Below, piece by piece: positions 25,986 through 35,244 of a stretch of DNA of 64,000 bases (positions are counted from its first letter, which is position 1; every line of letters starts with the position of its first letter). Both the position numbers and the translations under genes were made by a program. The stretch is from JAFAGX01 sp035623255 (GTDB taxonomy: Bacteria; Acidobacteriota; Terriglobia; Terriglobales; Acidobacteriaceae), in NCBI GenBank assembly GCA_035623255.1, contig DASPTU010000114.1:1-64000 (forward strand), in the 5' to 3' direction. Below the pieces are notes generated by a model, which made no database searches, was not told where the DNA came from, and saw only the letters and a program-made list of their open reading frames with translations.

Positions 25986-26861
25986 TCAGTGTTGAGTTGG
26001 TGTGCTGGTAGAAGCGAGCTGCTCCAGATCGTTCTTCAGCAGACTGACTTCCACGCGGCCGCCGCTCGTGCGCTTTGCGGTCGTGCCCTGCTGCTCAGTG
26101 GTTGCGCTTGGTACCGGAGCATTCCCCATGCCTACGACGTAGATGCGGTACACCGGTATGTCATGGTTCAGAACGAGATACCGAACAACTGAATCAGCCA
26201 TCTTCTGCGAAGTCGCAATTGCCGTTTGACCCCGGCCAGCAGAAAAGCCCTGCACTTCAATGATGTAGCCACGTTGGCTCTTCAGAGGGGTCGCCAAATC
26301 GTCGAGGGCAGCTTTCGCGTTCTTGCTTAGCACTGCCTGCCCGGGACGGAAGCGAATTTCGGTTTGATTGGTGGCTTTGTATTGATCGATGTTGCCCACC
26401 ACTTGTTCCACTGTGTTCAGACGATTGCTCGCCTGCGTGGCCGTCTGCTGGGCCAGTTGGGCCTTATTGCCCGCGTCGATCGCGTGCTGGTCAGCCTCGT
26501 TCGCCTTCGTCGATGCAAGCTGAATTCCCTGCTGTGCGCGGGTATCGACATCTTTGATCATTTTGCTGTTGGCGGCAGTGAGCTCATCGAGTTCGTTCAG
26601 CCGGTCACGAATCGGCTGCGTCTGCCGTTGCACATACTTCTTGCGGGCAAAGGGGTTGACGCGACCCCAGAAGCCCTCGCGTGCCGGTGGCTGCAGCGGC
26701 TTACCGGTTGCGCTCGTCCCAGTCTGGTCAGAGGAAGAAGCAGTATTCTGCGCAGGCTGGCTGGCTGTAGTTTGATCTTGTGAGTTAGAGCCCGTTTGCG
26801 CGAGTGCCGGCAAAGCCAGCACGAAAGCGACGAGCAACGCGACAACTGCACGGTTTTTCAT
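25986..26861 (-). CDS. OmpA-family C-terminal domain protein
   Basis: About 291 residues: signal peptide MKNRAVVALLVAFVLALPALAQ, a Ser/Thr/Gln-rich linker, a helical stretch (about 100-160, possible coiled coil) and an OmpA-like domain (about 170-280). The peptidoglycan-facing loop reads VQGFSAGRGQ where most family members have GHTD-x2-G, so the Asp that usually holds diaminopimelate is absent; the terminal GGRVEVSLL Arg is kept. The start was moved to ATG 26861, preceded by GGAGG and followed by a clean signal peptide; the open frame runs to 26999. It probably lies in the periplasm or the outer-membrane inner face. Confidence 0.8.
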   Translation of the reverse strand: MKNRAVVALLVAFVLALPALAQTGSNSQDQTTASQPAQNTASSSDQTGTSATGKPLQPPAREGFWGRVNPFARKKYVQRQTQPIRDRLNELDELTAANSKMIKDVDTRAQQGIQLASTKANEADQHAIDAGNKAQLAQQTATQASNRLNTVEQVVGNIDQYKATNQTEIRFRPGQAVLSKNAKAALDDLATPLKSQRGYIIEVQGFSAGRGQTAIATSQKMADSVVRYLVLNHDIPVYRIYVVGMGNAPVPSATTEQQGTTAKRTSGGRVEVSLLKNDLEQLASTSTPTQH

Positions 26862-27048
26862 CTCAAATTCCTCCATTAGGAAGCCGTCAGGGAGCTTTCT
26901 ATCCACGCCTTGGCGGGCGTGCCGCGAATTAGATAAAAGTCGTATCAGGTAAGGCACAAAACCAGTCGATCCAAGCATCTTTCGACGCTCATTCCGCAAC
27001 TCTCCACATCACATCACATGCCAAAGCAACCAAACCGACTAAGTACTT

Positions 27049-27076
27049 ATTTTACAGCAACTTTATTGGCTCACAA
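27049..27076 (-). promoter_or_regulatory. promoter candidate for the OmpA-like gene
   Basis: On the minus strand TTGTGA (27071-27076) and TAAAAT (27049-27054) are separated by 16 bases. The -10 matches five of six positions, the -35 four of six. It predicts a leader of about 180 bases before the ATG at 26861. Confidence 0.45.
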
Positions 27077-27152
27077 CAGCGCCAGGTTCTCAGAATGCCA
27101 CCAGCGAGGGTAATTTTGACGAAAGACGATATAAAAACTGCAATGAAAGGAG

Positions 27153-28316
27153 TTAGAGGCGGCGAGTTGAGATCGCCTGATTTTGGCTCTGCAACCGATT
27201 TCCACTTCCGCAGTACTTCTGGTGCTGCTCATAAATGTAGTTGTCCGTCATGCCTGCGATGTAGTCGCAGACTACTCGGGGCAAAGGCTGCCGTACAGAC
27301 TTCTCGCGGTAGGCGGGAGGTAGGTAATCTGGCTTCTCCATCCAGAGTTCAAACAGCTCCCGAATCACCCTTTCTCCGTGGCGCTTCTCTGCATCAAGCG
27401 CCGGGCTGTAATACAAGTGATCATAAAGAAAGGTTTTTGCCTGGCGGCGTCGACCCTCGATCTCCGCACTAAATGCGACTAACCGGCGATTGTGCGCTCG
27501 TACGTCTTCGAGGCTGTGCACACAGGCATCCTTGAGGTTCGCCTGCGTATTACGGATTAAGTCACTTACAAAACAATCCAGCATTTGCTTGAGTGCTTCA
27601 TTGAACTTGAGTTTCTCGATTGCGGAAGGCCATCGGCTGTCGGCCTCGTGATAGAGAGAATCGAACCCTGACACGCCGTCACGAATCTCTTCCAGCGTGA
27701 GCAGGCGCGCCTCAAATCCATCGTCGAGATCCGCGGCCGTGTAGGCAACCTCATCTGCAAGATCGATGAGCTGGGCTTCCAGAGGAGGCCGTAAATCCAG
27801 CAGGTACTCACTTAGTTCCGGAAACAGCACGGGATCGTAATCGCGTGAGTGTTTGATGATGCCTTCACGTACCTCGAAGGTCAAATTAAGTCCACGAAAC
27901 GCGGCATAGCGCAATTCGAAATCTTCAACGATGCGCAGCGCGTGCAGATTGTGATCGAAGGAAAAACCGTGCTCGCGCATCGCCGAATCCAGGGCCTTTT
28001 CCCCCGCGTGACCGAACGGCGGGTGACCTACGTCGTGAACCAAAGCCAAGGCTTCTACGAGGTCCACATTCAATTGCAGTTGGGCAGCCATCGTACGCGC
28101 GATCTGGGCGACTTCCAGAGTGTGCGTCAGGCGATTTCGGAAGTGATCGGAGTAGCGCCGCGTGAACACCTGAGTTTTTGAATCGAGCCGGCGAAAAGCA
28201 CGGGAGTGAATTACGCGGTCGCGGTCACGCTGAAAGTCGTTGCGGTAAGCATGTGGAGGCTCGGGATAGCGGCGCCCGCGGGAACGCTCCACCCTTACCG
28301 CATAATCGGCCAACAT
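27153..28316 (-). CDS. dgt: deoxyguanosinetriphosphate triphosphohydrolase-like HD protein
   Basis: A 387-residue cytoplasmic dNTPase. Typical signatures are RDRVIHSRAFRRLDSKTQVF, HTLEVAQIARTMA (first HD-domain His), the metal pair in ALVHDVGHPPFGHAGE, and the late metal Asp in LIDLADEVAYTAADLDDG. Such enzymes hydrolyse dNTPs to nucleosides plus triphosphate and keep the pool in balance; related ones also act in phage defence, but nothing here suggests that. No SD is visible before the ATG. It lies downstream of a tRNA-Pro gene on the same strand (111-base gap), so co-transcription is possible. Confidence 0.9.
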   Translation of the reverse strand: MLADYAVRVERSRGRRYPEPPHAYRNDFQRDRDRVIHSRAFRRLDSKTQVFTRRYSDHFRNRLTHTLEVAQIARTMAAQLQLNVDLVEALALVHDVGHPPFGHAGEKALDSAMREHGFSFDHNLHALRIVEDFELRYAAFRGLNLTFEVREGIIKHSRDYDPVLFPELSEYLLDLRPPLEAQLIDLADEVAYTAADLDDGFEARLLTLEEIRDGVSGFDSLYHEADSRWPSAIEKLKFNEALKQMLDCFVSDLIRNTQANLKDACVHSLEDVRAHNRRLVAFSAEIEGRRRQAKTFLYDHLYYSPALDAEKRHGERVIRELFELWMEKPDYLPPAYREKSVRQPLPRVVCDYIAGMTDNYIYEQHQKYCGSGNRLQSQNQAISTRRL

Positions 28317-28427
28317 GAGAGGAGTCTAGCAGAACAGGTGGTCTGGCCTTCATCGCGAGCCAGCAGTTTAGCGCGGCTCGTCCTTATAAGATTGGCTGAA
28401 GCCCCCGGGACACGTCGGGACAAAGAA

Positions 28428-28504
28428 TGGTCGGGACGGGCAGATTTGAACTGCCGACCCCTCGCACCCCAAGCGAGTGCTCTACCAGGCTGAGCCACGT
28501 CCCG
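28428..28504 (-). tRNA. tRNA-Pro (anticodon GGG)
   Basis: A complete 77-base cloverleaf on the minus strand: acceptor CGGGACG/CGTCCCG, D-arm GCTC-AGCCTGGTA-GAGC, anticodon stem CTCGC/GCGAG around loop TTGGGGT (anticodon GGG, reading CCC and CCU), a five-base variable loop, T-arm GGCAG-TTCAAAT-CTGCC, discriminator A and an encoded CCA. It lies between rnr and dgt, all three on the minus strand. Confidence 0.97.
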
Positions 28505-28566
28505 ACAATAAGCAACGCGCACCAAACCGATGCAACGTTGGGGTCAACCAAAATTTTACACTAACC

Positions 28567-31032
28567 TCACTTCTCCAAAACCGCAAACTGGACTTTCTTT
28601 TCCACCGGATCGATGCGGTCCACCAGAACACGAATCCTTTGTCCCAGGCGGTAAGTCTTACGCGTGCGCTGCCCGATAATCTCGCGTGTGTTTTCGTTAT
28701 AGGTGTAGCGGTCGTTCGCCAAGGAAGAAAGTGGAACCAGGCCTTCTACGAAGAGGTCAGTCAGCTCAACAAAAAAGCCAAACTTGGTCACACTAGTAAT
28801 CAGGCCATCGAAATCTTCGCCGATGCGATCCTGCATGAACTTCACTTTTTTCCATTCCATCAATTCGCGCTCGGCGTCGTCGGCGCGGCGCTCGGATTGG
28901 CTGGATTCTTCCGCAATCTCATGAAGCTCTTCGAGCGAAATTGGGCCGGTTGAGGTCTCGAGTGTGTGGCCATGTGCGGATTCATTAGGACGCGTCGACC
29001 ACGGTGATGGTGAGGCAACGGCAGGCTGCCGGCGCGAAGCATGTGCCGGAATGTCGGCTGTGTGCAAAGTATCTTTCAAGATCCGGTGCACGATTAAGTC
29101 CGGATAACGCCGAATCGGCGATGTGAAATGCGTATACGTGGGAGCAGCTAAAGCGAAATGGCCCCGATTCTCTTCCGAATATCGTGCCTGCTTCAAAGAT
29201 CGCAGCATGAGATACGAAAGAATGCGCTCCTCCGGTTTCCCCGCAATTTTTTGAGTCAGCCTCTGGTACATCCGAGGCGTTATGTGGACTTCCTTGGGAA
29301 TTTCGATTTCCCTTGCGCGCTTGCCGCTGCCATAGCTCGCGCGACGATCGGTCTTGAGTTGCATGCGCTGTATCGGTAACGCCCCTACACCTAACGAGTA
29401 CCCGAAAGTCGCCGCGATAATCTCGAATTCGTAAACCCGCTTGGCGTCCGGTTTCTCGTGAATGCGATAGAGCGAGGGTATGCCGTTGTTCTCCAGGTGC
29501 CCGGCCACGGCTTCATTCGCCGCCAGCATAAATTCCTCAATCAAGCGGTGCGCAATGTTCCGCTCGGAGCGCTCGATGCTTCTCATTAGTCCAAACTCAT
29601 CAAATTCGATCACCGGCTCCGGCAAATCGAAGTCTATGGAACCGCGCCGTTCTCGCTTCCGCTGGAGGACCAGTGCGAGATCGCGCATGAGCTCGAAGGT
29701 GAAAATCAAATCGGCATAACGTTTCCGCAAACTGCCATCGCCTTCGAGAACTGCGTTTACGTCGGTATAGGTCATGCGCTCAGCCGAGAGAATGATACCT
29801 TCGGACAATTCATAACCCAGGATTTCGCCCTGGTGGTCAATTTCCATGACACACGACACAACGAGGCGATCCACTTTCGGACGCAGGCTGCAAATATCTG
29901 TTGATAGTTCCAGGGGCAACATAGGCACGGCGCGATCGGGGAAATAAACGCTGGTGCCGCGAAGCCGCGCTTCCTGATCAATCGCCGACCCAGGGTATAC
30001 GTAGTGCGCCACGTCAGCAATATGGACCTGCAATTCGAAGTTGCCATTCTCCAGTCTTCTGACTGTCACTGCATCATCGAAATCGCGTGCGGTTTCGCCA
30101 TCAATGGTCACGATCGGGAAATTGCGGAAATCCCGACGTTTTCGTACCTCAGAGGACGAGATCAGGGGCTCCACAGCCTCCGCCTCGAAGAGCACTTCAG
30201 GAGAAAAGCGATGAGGCAAATGGAATTTGCGAATCATAATTTCGACGTCCACGCCGAAATCGTCTTCATAACCAAGTATTTCCACGACTCGCCCGCGCGG
30301 ACTCTGGGTTGCTGTCGGCCAATCGCTAATCTCAACGTCGACCACCATATTTTCTAAGTTGTCGAGCTCAGTTGATCGCGCAGCTTCTTTACCGAGGACG
30401 CGGTGAGGGCTTCGCCGTTTGTCGTGCCTCCGGCCCTTCGTTTTTTCGGTGCCGACGTGCGACACAGCAGGCTCGGGCGACATCGATTCTGGGTATTCCA
30501 TCCCAGGTGGAATTGTGATTTCCTGCGTGATTTTTTGGTCGATCGGAGTGACGAAATTTCGCCGGTGGCTGTAGTGGAAGATGCCGACCACGGTAGGATG
30601 CGCACGGCTCACAGGACGCAGGATTCGTCCCTCGGCGCGGCCATCGGCGCGAATCGTTGTAATCTCGACGAGCACTCGATCCCCGTGCATAGCCGAACCC
30701 ACGAAGGGGGGCGGTATAAAGATGTCACCGGAGATGCGCGCTTTCATACTCTGATCAAGAGAGCTGGCGTCAGGAATTACAAACCCGAAGCCGTCTCGAT
30801 GCATGCTCAAATGTCCGACCACAAAATTCTTACCGGAAGCAGCCTGCGGGATTGCGTAGCGTTTGGAATCGAGCTGCCGTAACCGGCCGGTGCTCACCAA
30901 TTTCTGTAATCGCTCGGAAAGCTCTTGTCGCGTCTCTCCGTGAACTCCCAGTTCTCGCACCAATTGCTTGTAACCAGCCTGGTGCTTGGGCTGGCGCTCA
31001 ATTTTCTTGAGGATGGCAGAATCGGTGAGCAT
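28567..31032 (-). CDS. rnr: ribonuclease R
   Basis: An 821-residue 3'-5' exoribonuclease that degrades structured RNA. Order of parts: a winged-helix N-terminus (about 1-60), cold-shock/OB domains, the RNB catalytic domain with the metal-binding Asp cluster TIDGETARDFDDAVTV, the LHIADVAHYV-type strand (VHIADVAHYVYPGS) and HFTSPIRRYPDLIVHR, then a C-terminal S1 domain (GEDFDGLITSVTKFGFFVEL). Two polar, low-complexity insertions stand out: about residues 190-235, and about 675-715 within the late RNB region. The C-terminus lacks the Lys-rich tail of E. coli RNase R. The ATG has a weak GAAGA SD. Confidence 0.93.
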   Translation of the reverse strand: MLTDSAILKKIERQPKHQAGYKQLVRELGVHGETRQELSERLQKLVSTGRLRQLDSKRYAIPQAASGKNFVVGHLSMHRDGFGFVIPDASSLDQSMKARISGDIFIPPPFVGSAMHGDRVLVEITTIRADGRAEGRILRPVSRAHPTVVGIFHYSHRRNFVTPIDQKITQEITIPPGMEYPESMSPEPAVSHVGTEKTKGRRHDKRRSPHRVLGKEAARSTELDNLENMVVDVEISDWPTATQSPRGRVVEILGYEDDFGVDVEIMIRKFHLPHRFSPEVLFEAEAVEPLISSSEVRKRRDFRNFPIVTIDGETARDFDDAVTVRRLENGNFELQVHIADVAHYVYPGSAIDQEARLRGTSVYFPDRAVPMLPLELSTDICSLRPKVDRLVVSCVMEIDHQGEILGYELSEGIILSAERMTYTDVNAVLEGDGSLRKRYADLIFTFELMRDLALVLQRKRERRGSIDFDLPEPVIEFDEFGLMRSIERSERNIAHRLIEEFMLAANEAVAGHLENNGIPSLYRIHEKPDAKRVYEFEIIAATFGYSLGVGALPIQRMQLKTDRRASYGSGKRAREIEIPKEVHITPRMYQRLTQKIAGKPEERILSYLMLRSLKQARYSEENRGHFALAAPTYTHFTSPIRRYPDLIVHRILKDTLHTADIPAHASRRQPAVASPSPWSTRPNESAHGHTLETSTGPISLEELHEIAEESSQSERRADDAERELMEWKKVKFMQDRIGEDFDGLITSVTKFGFFVELTDLFVEGLVPLSSLANDRYTYNENTREIIGQRTRKTYRLGQRIRVLVDRIDPVEKKVQFAVLEK

Positions 31033-31295
31033 TCTTCGTGCAGAGAACCTGGTTAATAGGATACGCCTTATGCAGGCAGCGAGGCTGGGCGTATAAGAAC
31101 TGCCGGAGGGCGGCAGGAATTACCCGCATCGAGCTCACTGGCCCACTTCGAAAAGTCCTGGCAAAGCACAGGAAAGTTGCAGAAACCACAGAATTTCCAC
31201 AAGACGGCCGCTTCGCTGGGGAGTAGAATCCGGTTTGGTCACGCAAATGCGGCTTTGACCTGCTAATCCCATCCCAAGGAAAGGAATTTTGCGCC

Positions 31296-31817
31296 ATGTG
31301 GAAACCCACCACTCAGACTCCTATCACTCCTGGTCGGCCCGCTGAACCGGAACGCCCGGCAATGCCGACACCTGTGACGTCGGCGACAAGCGATGCTCCG
31401 GCGGCCCCGCGAGCTGTTTCTGCCAGTACCGCAGACCAAGCCACAATCGGGAAGTCGCTGGTCATCAAGGGCGAAGTGACGGGATCGGAGTCGCTCTATA
31501 TCGACGGGCGCGTGGAAGGTTCCATCAACCTGGCTGGTAATCGCGTGACTGTGGGCCGGAACGGCGTGGTATCGGCAAACATCAATGCGCGTGAAATCGT
31601 GGTCTTGGGAAAGGTTCGTGGCAACCTGACCGCCAGCGATCGCGTAGATATCCGCAGCGATGGGTCCCTTACTGGCGACGTGGTAGCAGCGCGCATTTCC
31701 ATTGAAGATGGCGCGTTCTTCAAGGGTGGTATCGATATCCGCAAGGCAGGCCAGAAGGCCAATGGTGAAGAAGTAAAGGCTCCAGCAGCGGCCGAGGCCG
31801 TCGCAGCCCGCGCGTAA
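31296..31817 (+). CDS. bactofilin
   Basis: A 173-residue cytoskeletal protein with the bactofilin beta-helix: a repeating pattern of short strands (TIGKSLVIKGEVTGSESLYIDGRVEG..., VTVGRNGVVSANINAREIVVLGKVRGN..., DVVAARISIEDGAFFKGGIDI) between a disordered Pro-rich N-terminus (about 45 residues) and an Ala-rich C-terminus. Bactofilins polymerise without nucleotide at the membrane and help set cell shape or place cell-wall enzymes. No M23 peptidase gene, a common partner, is adjacent. A GGAAAGGA-type SD lies upstream. A hairpin terminator follows. Confidence 0.93.
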   Translation: MWKPTTQTPITPGRPAEPERPAMPTPVTSATSDAPAAPRAVSASTADQATIGKSLVIKGEVTGSESLYIDGRVEGSINLAGNRVTVGRNGVVSANINAREIVVLGKVRGNLTASDRVDIRSDGSLTGDVVAARISIEDGAFFKGGIDIRKAGQKANGEEVKAPAAAEAVAARA

Positions 31818-31834
31818 TCCTGGACTTAGCTTGA

Positions 31835-31875
31835 GCGGCACAAGTGTCTCTGATACTGTGCCGCCTCTCTCTTTT
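31835..31875 (+). terminator. rho-independent terminator after bactofilin
   Basis: Stem GCGGCACA / TGTGCCGC (31835-31842 and 31857-31864) with a 14-base loop, followed by CTCTCTCTTTT. The stem is strong and the T-rich tail is imperfect but suitable. It isolates the bactofilin gene from the convergent KBL gene. Confidence 0.65.
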
Positions 31876-31945
31876 GCCGCTGGCTTTTCCGGTTTTCGCT
31901 CTGCACAGCCCGAAAACCTGGCTTAAACAGTCTCACAGAGTGAAT

Positions 31946-33163
31946 TCAGGCAAGAATGCCCATTCGCCTTCCAACTCTCTCCAATACTTCCAGCGCTTGC
32001 TGCAATTCTTCTTTGGTGTGCGTTGCAGTCATAATCGTGCGAATGCGCGCTTTGCCTTCGGGCACGGTTGGAAAAGCGATGCCTGTGCCCATCACGCCTT
32101 CGTTGAACAGTTCGCGCGAGAAATCCATAGTCAGCCTGCCATCCCCAATGATAATTGGGGTAATCGGCGTTTCACTCGCGGGCGTTGTCTTGCCGCCGAT
32201 ATCAAAACCCAGGAGGCCCAGTTCTTTCTTCCAAAAGTGAGTATTGTTCCACAGGTTCTCCATTAACTCGGGCTCTTCCTGCAGGACGTCGAAAGCTGCG
32301 ATGCAGGTCGCCGCGACTGAGGGCGGATGGGACGTTGAGAACAGAAATGGCCGTGCCCGATGGTACAGAAAATCGATAAGGTCACGTGTGCCGCAAACGT
32401 ACCCGCCCAGTGCGCCGATTGCCTTGGAAAGAGTTCCCACCTGAATATCGACCCGCCCGTGCACGCTGAAGTGATCAATCGTTCCACGGCCGTTGCGCCC
32501 GAGAACCCCCGAAGCATGGGCGTCGTCCACCATCATGATCGCGCCGTATTTCTCCGCAAGATCACACAACGCGGGTAACGGGCCAATGTCGCCATCCATC
32601 GAGAACACGCCATCAGTGATGAGCAGCTTTTTGCCGGACTGATCCTTCACGCTCGCCAATTGTTCTTCTGCGTGCGCCATGTCCTTGTGGTTGAAGACGA
32701 GAATCTTGGCGCGAGACAGGCGGGCACCATCGATGATTGACGCGTGATTAAGTTGATCGGAGATGATGAAATCATCTTTGCCCAGCACCGCGGAAACCGT
32801 TCCCGCATTGGCTGCGAATCCTGACTGGAACACCACGCATGCTTCCACGTTCTTAAAGCGGGCAATCTTCTCCTCCAAGTCCATGTGGATCTTCATCGTG
32901 CCGGCGATGGTGCGCACGGCACCTGAGCCCACGCCATACTTGCGCGTAGCCTGGAGTGCGGCTTCGCGCAGCTTGGGGTGTGTGGTCAAGCCCAGGTAAT
33001 TATTGGAGGCAAGATTGATGACCTTCTTCCCATCGAAAGTGCAAACGGGCGCCTGCTCGTCATCAAGCACCCGCAGACGAAAATACGTGCCTTTCGTCTT
33101 CAGTTCGTTAAGTTGATCTGTGAGGTAAGAGAGAGGATTAATCCGAGCAGTAGCAGTCGCCAT
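31946..33163 (-). CDS. kbl: glycine C-acetyltransferase / 2-amino-3-ketobutyrate CoA ligase (alpha-oxoamine synthase)
   Basis: A 405-residue PLP enzyme. It has NLASNNYLGLTTHPKL, GSGAVRTIAGT, FQSGFAANAG, SDQLNHASIIDG, the PLP-binding Asp/His pair in VDDAHASGVLG, and the Schiff-base Lys in VGTLSKAIGALGGYV. KBL splits 2-amino-3-ketobutyrate with CoA to glycine and acetyl-CoA, the second step of threonine breakdown. No tdh is beside it. Close relatives (8-amino-7-oxononanoate synthase, serine palmitoyltransferase) share the fold; the NLASNNYLG and GSGAVRTI signatures favour KBL, but sequence alone does not exclude another acyl-CoA partner. Confidence 0.85.
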   Translation of the reverse strand: MATATARINPLSYLTDQLNELKTKGTYFRLRVLDDEQAPVCTFDGKKVINLASNNYLGLTTHPKLREAALQATRKYGVGSGAVRTIAGTMKIHMDLEEKIARFKNVEACVVFQSGFAANAGTVSAVLGKDDFIISDQLNHASIIDGARLSRAKILVFNHKDMAHAEEQLASVKDQSGKKLLITDGVFSMDGDIGPLPALCDLAEKYGAIMMVDDAHASGVLGRNGRGTIDHFSVHGRVDIQVGTLSKAIGALGGYVCGTRDLIDFLYHRARPFLFSTSHPPSVAATCIAAFDVLQEEPELMENLWNNTHFWKKELGLLGFDIGGKTTPASETPITPIIIGDGRLTMDFSRELFNEGVMGTGIAFPTVPEGKARIRTIMTATHTKEELQQALEVLERVGRRMGILA

Positions 33164-33303
33164 GCGATCTCCAGAGAGAACAGCGGGGCCTTGATGTGCC
33201 CAATGTACGTAGTAACAGTTTAATACTGAGCTTACCGACAGAAAATAAGGCCTCGACAGCGAGCGTCCAGGCCCTAAGTGTTTGTAACGATCTGCGAATC
33301 TAT

Positions 33304-33990
33304 CTACTCTTTTTCTTTTACCTGCAGTGCCTGCGAGAGGGTGAAGGTCAGAGCCGACTCGGCCGGCATGACAATTTCTTTATTGCCAGTGAAAGCCGCA
33401 CCCGCTCCACCCGCGCCGACACCTGCGGCGGCTCCGATCGCTGCACCCTTCCCACCGCCGGCCAGACCGCCGATCAAGGCACCCAAACCCGCGCCACCAC
33501 CGGCCAGTACAGCGGTTCGTTTGCCCTTGCCTTTCTCCGTTTGCGAAATAGCCGTGGTCTGAATGTCGCGATCTGTCCCATGAACATTGATCGAGGTCAA
33601 TTGCAGCTGCAGCAACGCCCCGCCTTTAAAACGGCCGAGAGGTTTGGCATCCACAACTGTACCTTTGGCAGCGGCCCCGGCCGGGATCACAGTTTTTCCA
33701 TCTACTTGTACGGCATCAGCCAATGTCGCTGAGAAACTTTGACCAGGTTGACTGATCTTAGAGCCTACCGCCTCGCCCAGACGAACCGTCAGACTGGTGC
33801 CTGACGGAATTGTAATAGTCTCTATTTTTGGCTTTCGCGGTTCTTCCTTCGCCGCCTGGGCCGGAGGTGCGGTTGCAGCGGGGGGATTGGCCGCGTTCTG
33901 ATCGGCTGTTTGATCGCTTTTCTTGCTGCAACCAAAAAGAACTAAGGACAAACAAAGTGTCAAAGTGAGTGCGCCCAAACGCGATTGCAT
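33304..33990 (-). CDS. glycine-zipper lipoprotein
   Basis: About 228 residues. A type-II signal peptide ends in the lipobox LVLFGC. A Gln/Ala/Pro linker is followed by a beta-rich middle (about 60-155: TITIPSGTSLTVRLGEAVGSKISQPGQ...) and a long Gly/Ala repeat region (about 163-205, GGGAGLGALIGGLAGGGKGA) typical of glycine-zipper membrane-inserting segments. Proteins of this pattern occur in the outer membrane; no function is established. I chose ATG 33990 (GGAGG five bases upstream, signal peptide starting MQSRLGAL) over ATG 34002. Confidence 0.75.
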   Translation of the reverse strand: MQSRLGALTLTLCLSLVLFGCSKKSDQTADQNAANPPAATAPPAQAAKEEPRKPKIETITIPSGTSLTVRLGEAVGSKISQPGQSFSATLADAVQVDGKTVIPAGAAAKGTVVDAKPLGRFKGGALLQLQLTSINVHGTDRDIQTTAISQTEKGKGKRTAVLAGGGAGLGALIGGLAGGGKGAAIGAAAGVGAGGAGAAFTGNKEIVMPAESALTFTLSQALQVKEKE

Positions 33991-34078
33991 AAGTACCTCC
34001 ATACGGATGCATTAACAGAAGATCAGGCCAGGAAACAATGGTAATCGAGCACGCTGTTAACAAGGAAGTACCGCCGCC

Positions 34079-35185
34079 TCAAGGCTTGATGCTTCCTAAC
34101 GCCGGTTGTGGCTGAGGTGCAGCTGGCTCTTCCAGGCCTGAGGCCGAACCGGAGATCTCGTGCGCGGAAGAATTTGCGTCAGGGTTGGTTCCCGTAGCCG
34201 CACCCACCGCGCTCGTTTTCTTCTCAAGGAACCTTTCGCTATTGAGGAGTGGACGCCCCAAAGAGGCGTTGTACCCGGTCCAGGGACCATCCGAGCCGAT
34301 TTCGCGCTCAAAATGTGCCCGCATCGCCTCCATTTTCGAATCAAGATCGTCGAGATAGTGCAGCATCAGAGCTTCCGGAAACATCGGCAACTTGGGTGAG
34401 CCGAATTCGTATTCGCCATGGTGGCTAATGATCATGTGTTCAACCAACGTCTTGAGCTCGTCCGGGAACCCTGGGACCTGCGCGAGCTTCCCGTGCAGCA
34501 TCTCCAGTTCGATCACCATGTGTCCAAGCAACTGCCCCCGGGTTGTGTAGGAAAATGAGCGATTATAGGTAAGCTCGTGAATCTTTCCGATGTCGTGCAA
34601 AAACGCGCCTGTGAGCAGCAGATCCCGGTTGACCTGCGGATAATTGCGACACATCAGGTCGCAGGAGCGAAACAAAGAAACCACGTGGTCGAGCAGGCCG
34701 CCAATGTAAGCGTGATGGAGAGACTTGGCTGCCGGCGCGTTGCGATAAGCCTCGGCGATCTCCGGGTCGGACATGAACGCTTCGACCAACGCTCTTAAAT
34801 GTCCATTCTGAAACGACGCCACGAAGGCCGCCAGCGTTTGCCAGAGCTCGCCAATGTCTTTGCTGGTCTTTGGCAGGTAGTCTGAGTAATCAACTTCGGA
34901 ATCGAGCAGTTTTCTGAGCTTGTGAATTGTGAGCTGAAAGCGGTTTTTGTATTTGTTCAGCAGCCCCTTGGTTTTGATGAAGTCTTCCTGCTCAAAGGCG
35001 TCGATTGCGGTCTCGACGTTGTCCCACATCTTGGCCTCGATCTGGCCCGTACGATCGCCGAGAGTCAATGCCAGGTACGGTTCCCCGGTTTTCTTGGGTT
35101 TGACTTGTTTCGAAATTACGACGAAGGTGGAAGTGATGACTTTGTTTTCGTGATGGCAGCAGTCGGCTAAAAAGAATTCCTTCAT
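34079..35185 (-). CDS. OB-fold plus HD-domain protein, YhaM-like 3'-5' exoribonuclease
   Basis: 368 residues. An N-terminal OB fold (about 14-90: FVVISKQVKPKKTGEPYLAL... MWDN) is followed by an HD domain (about 155-300) with HHAYIGGLLDHV, the metal pair in FLHDIGKIHEL, HMIISHHGEYEFGSP, and Asp in LHYLDDLDSKM. OB plus HD is the layout of YhaM/CBF1-type exoribonucleases, cytoplasmic enzymes that trim RNA or ssDNA ends. The C-terminal 60 residues are disordered. A SurA-like gene lies 59 bases upstream on the same strand, so they may form an operon. Confidence 0.82.
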   Translation of the reverse strand: MKEFFLADCCHHENKVITSTFVVISKQVKPKKTGEPYLALTLGDRTGQIEAKMWDNVETAIDAFEQEDFIKTKGLLNKYKNRFQLTIHKLRKLLDSEVDYSDYLPKTSKDIGELWQTLAAFVASFQNGHLRALVEAFMSDPEIAEAYRNAPAAKSLHHAYIGGLLDHVVSLFRSCDLMCRNYPQVNRDLLLTGAFLHDIGKIHELTYNRSFSYTTRGQLLGHMVIELEMLHGKLAQVPGFPDELKTLVEHMIISHHGEYEFGSPKLPMFPEALMLHYLDDLDSKMEAMRAHFEREIGSDGPWTGYNASLGRPLLNSERFLEKKTSAVGAATGTNPDANSSAHEISGSASGLEEPAAPQPQPALGSIKP

Positions 35186-35244
35186 GGATACGGCTCAGTC
35201 CAATGAGGTTACCGCACGTCCCGCTCAGCTGAGCCAAGCTTAAA

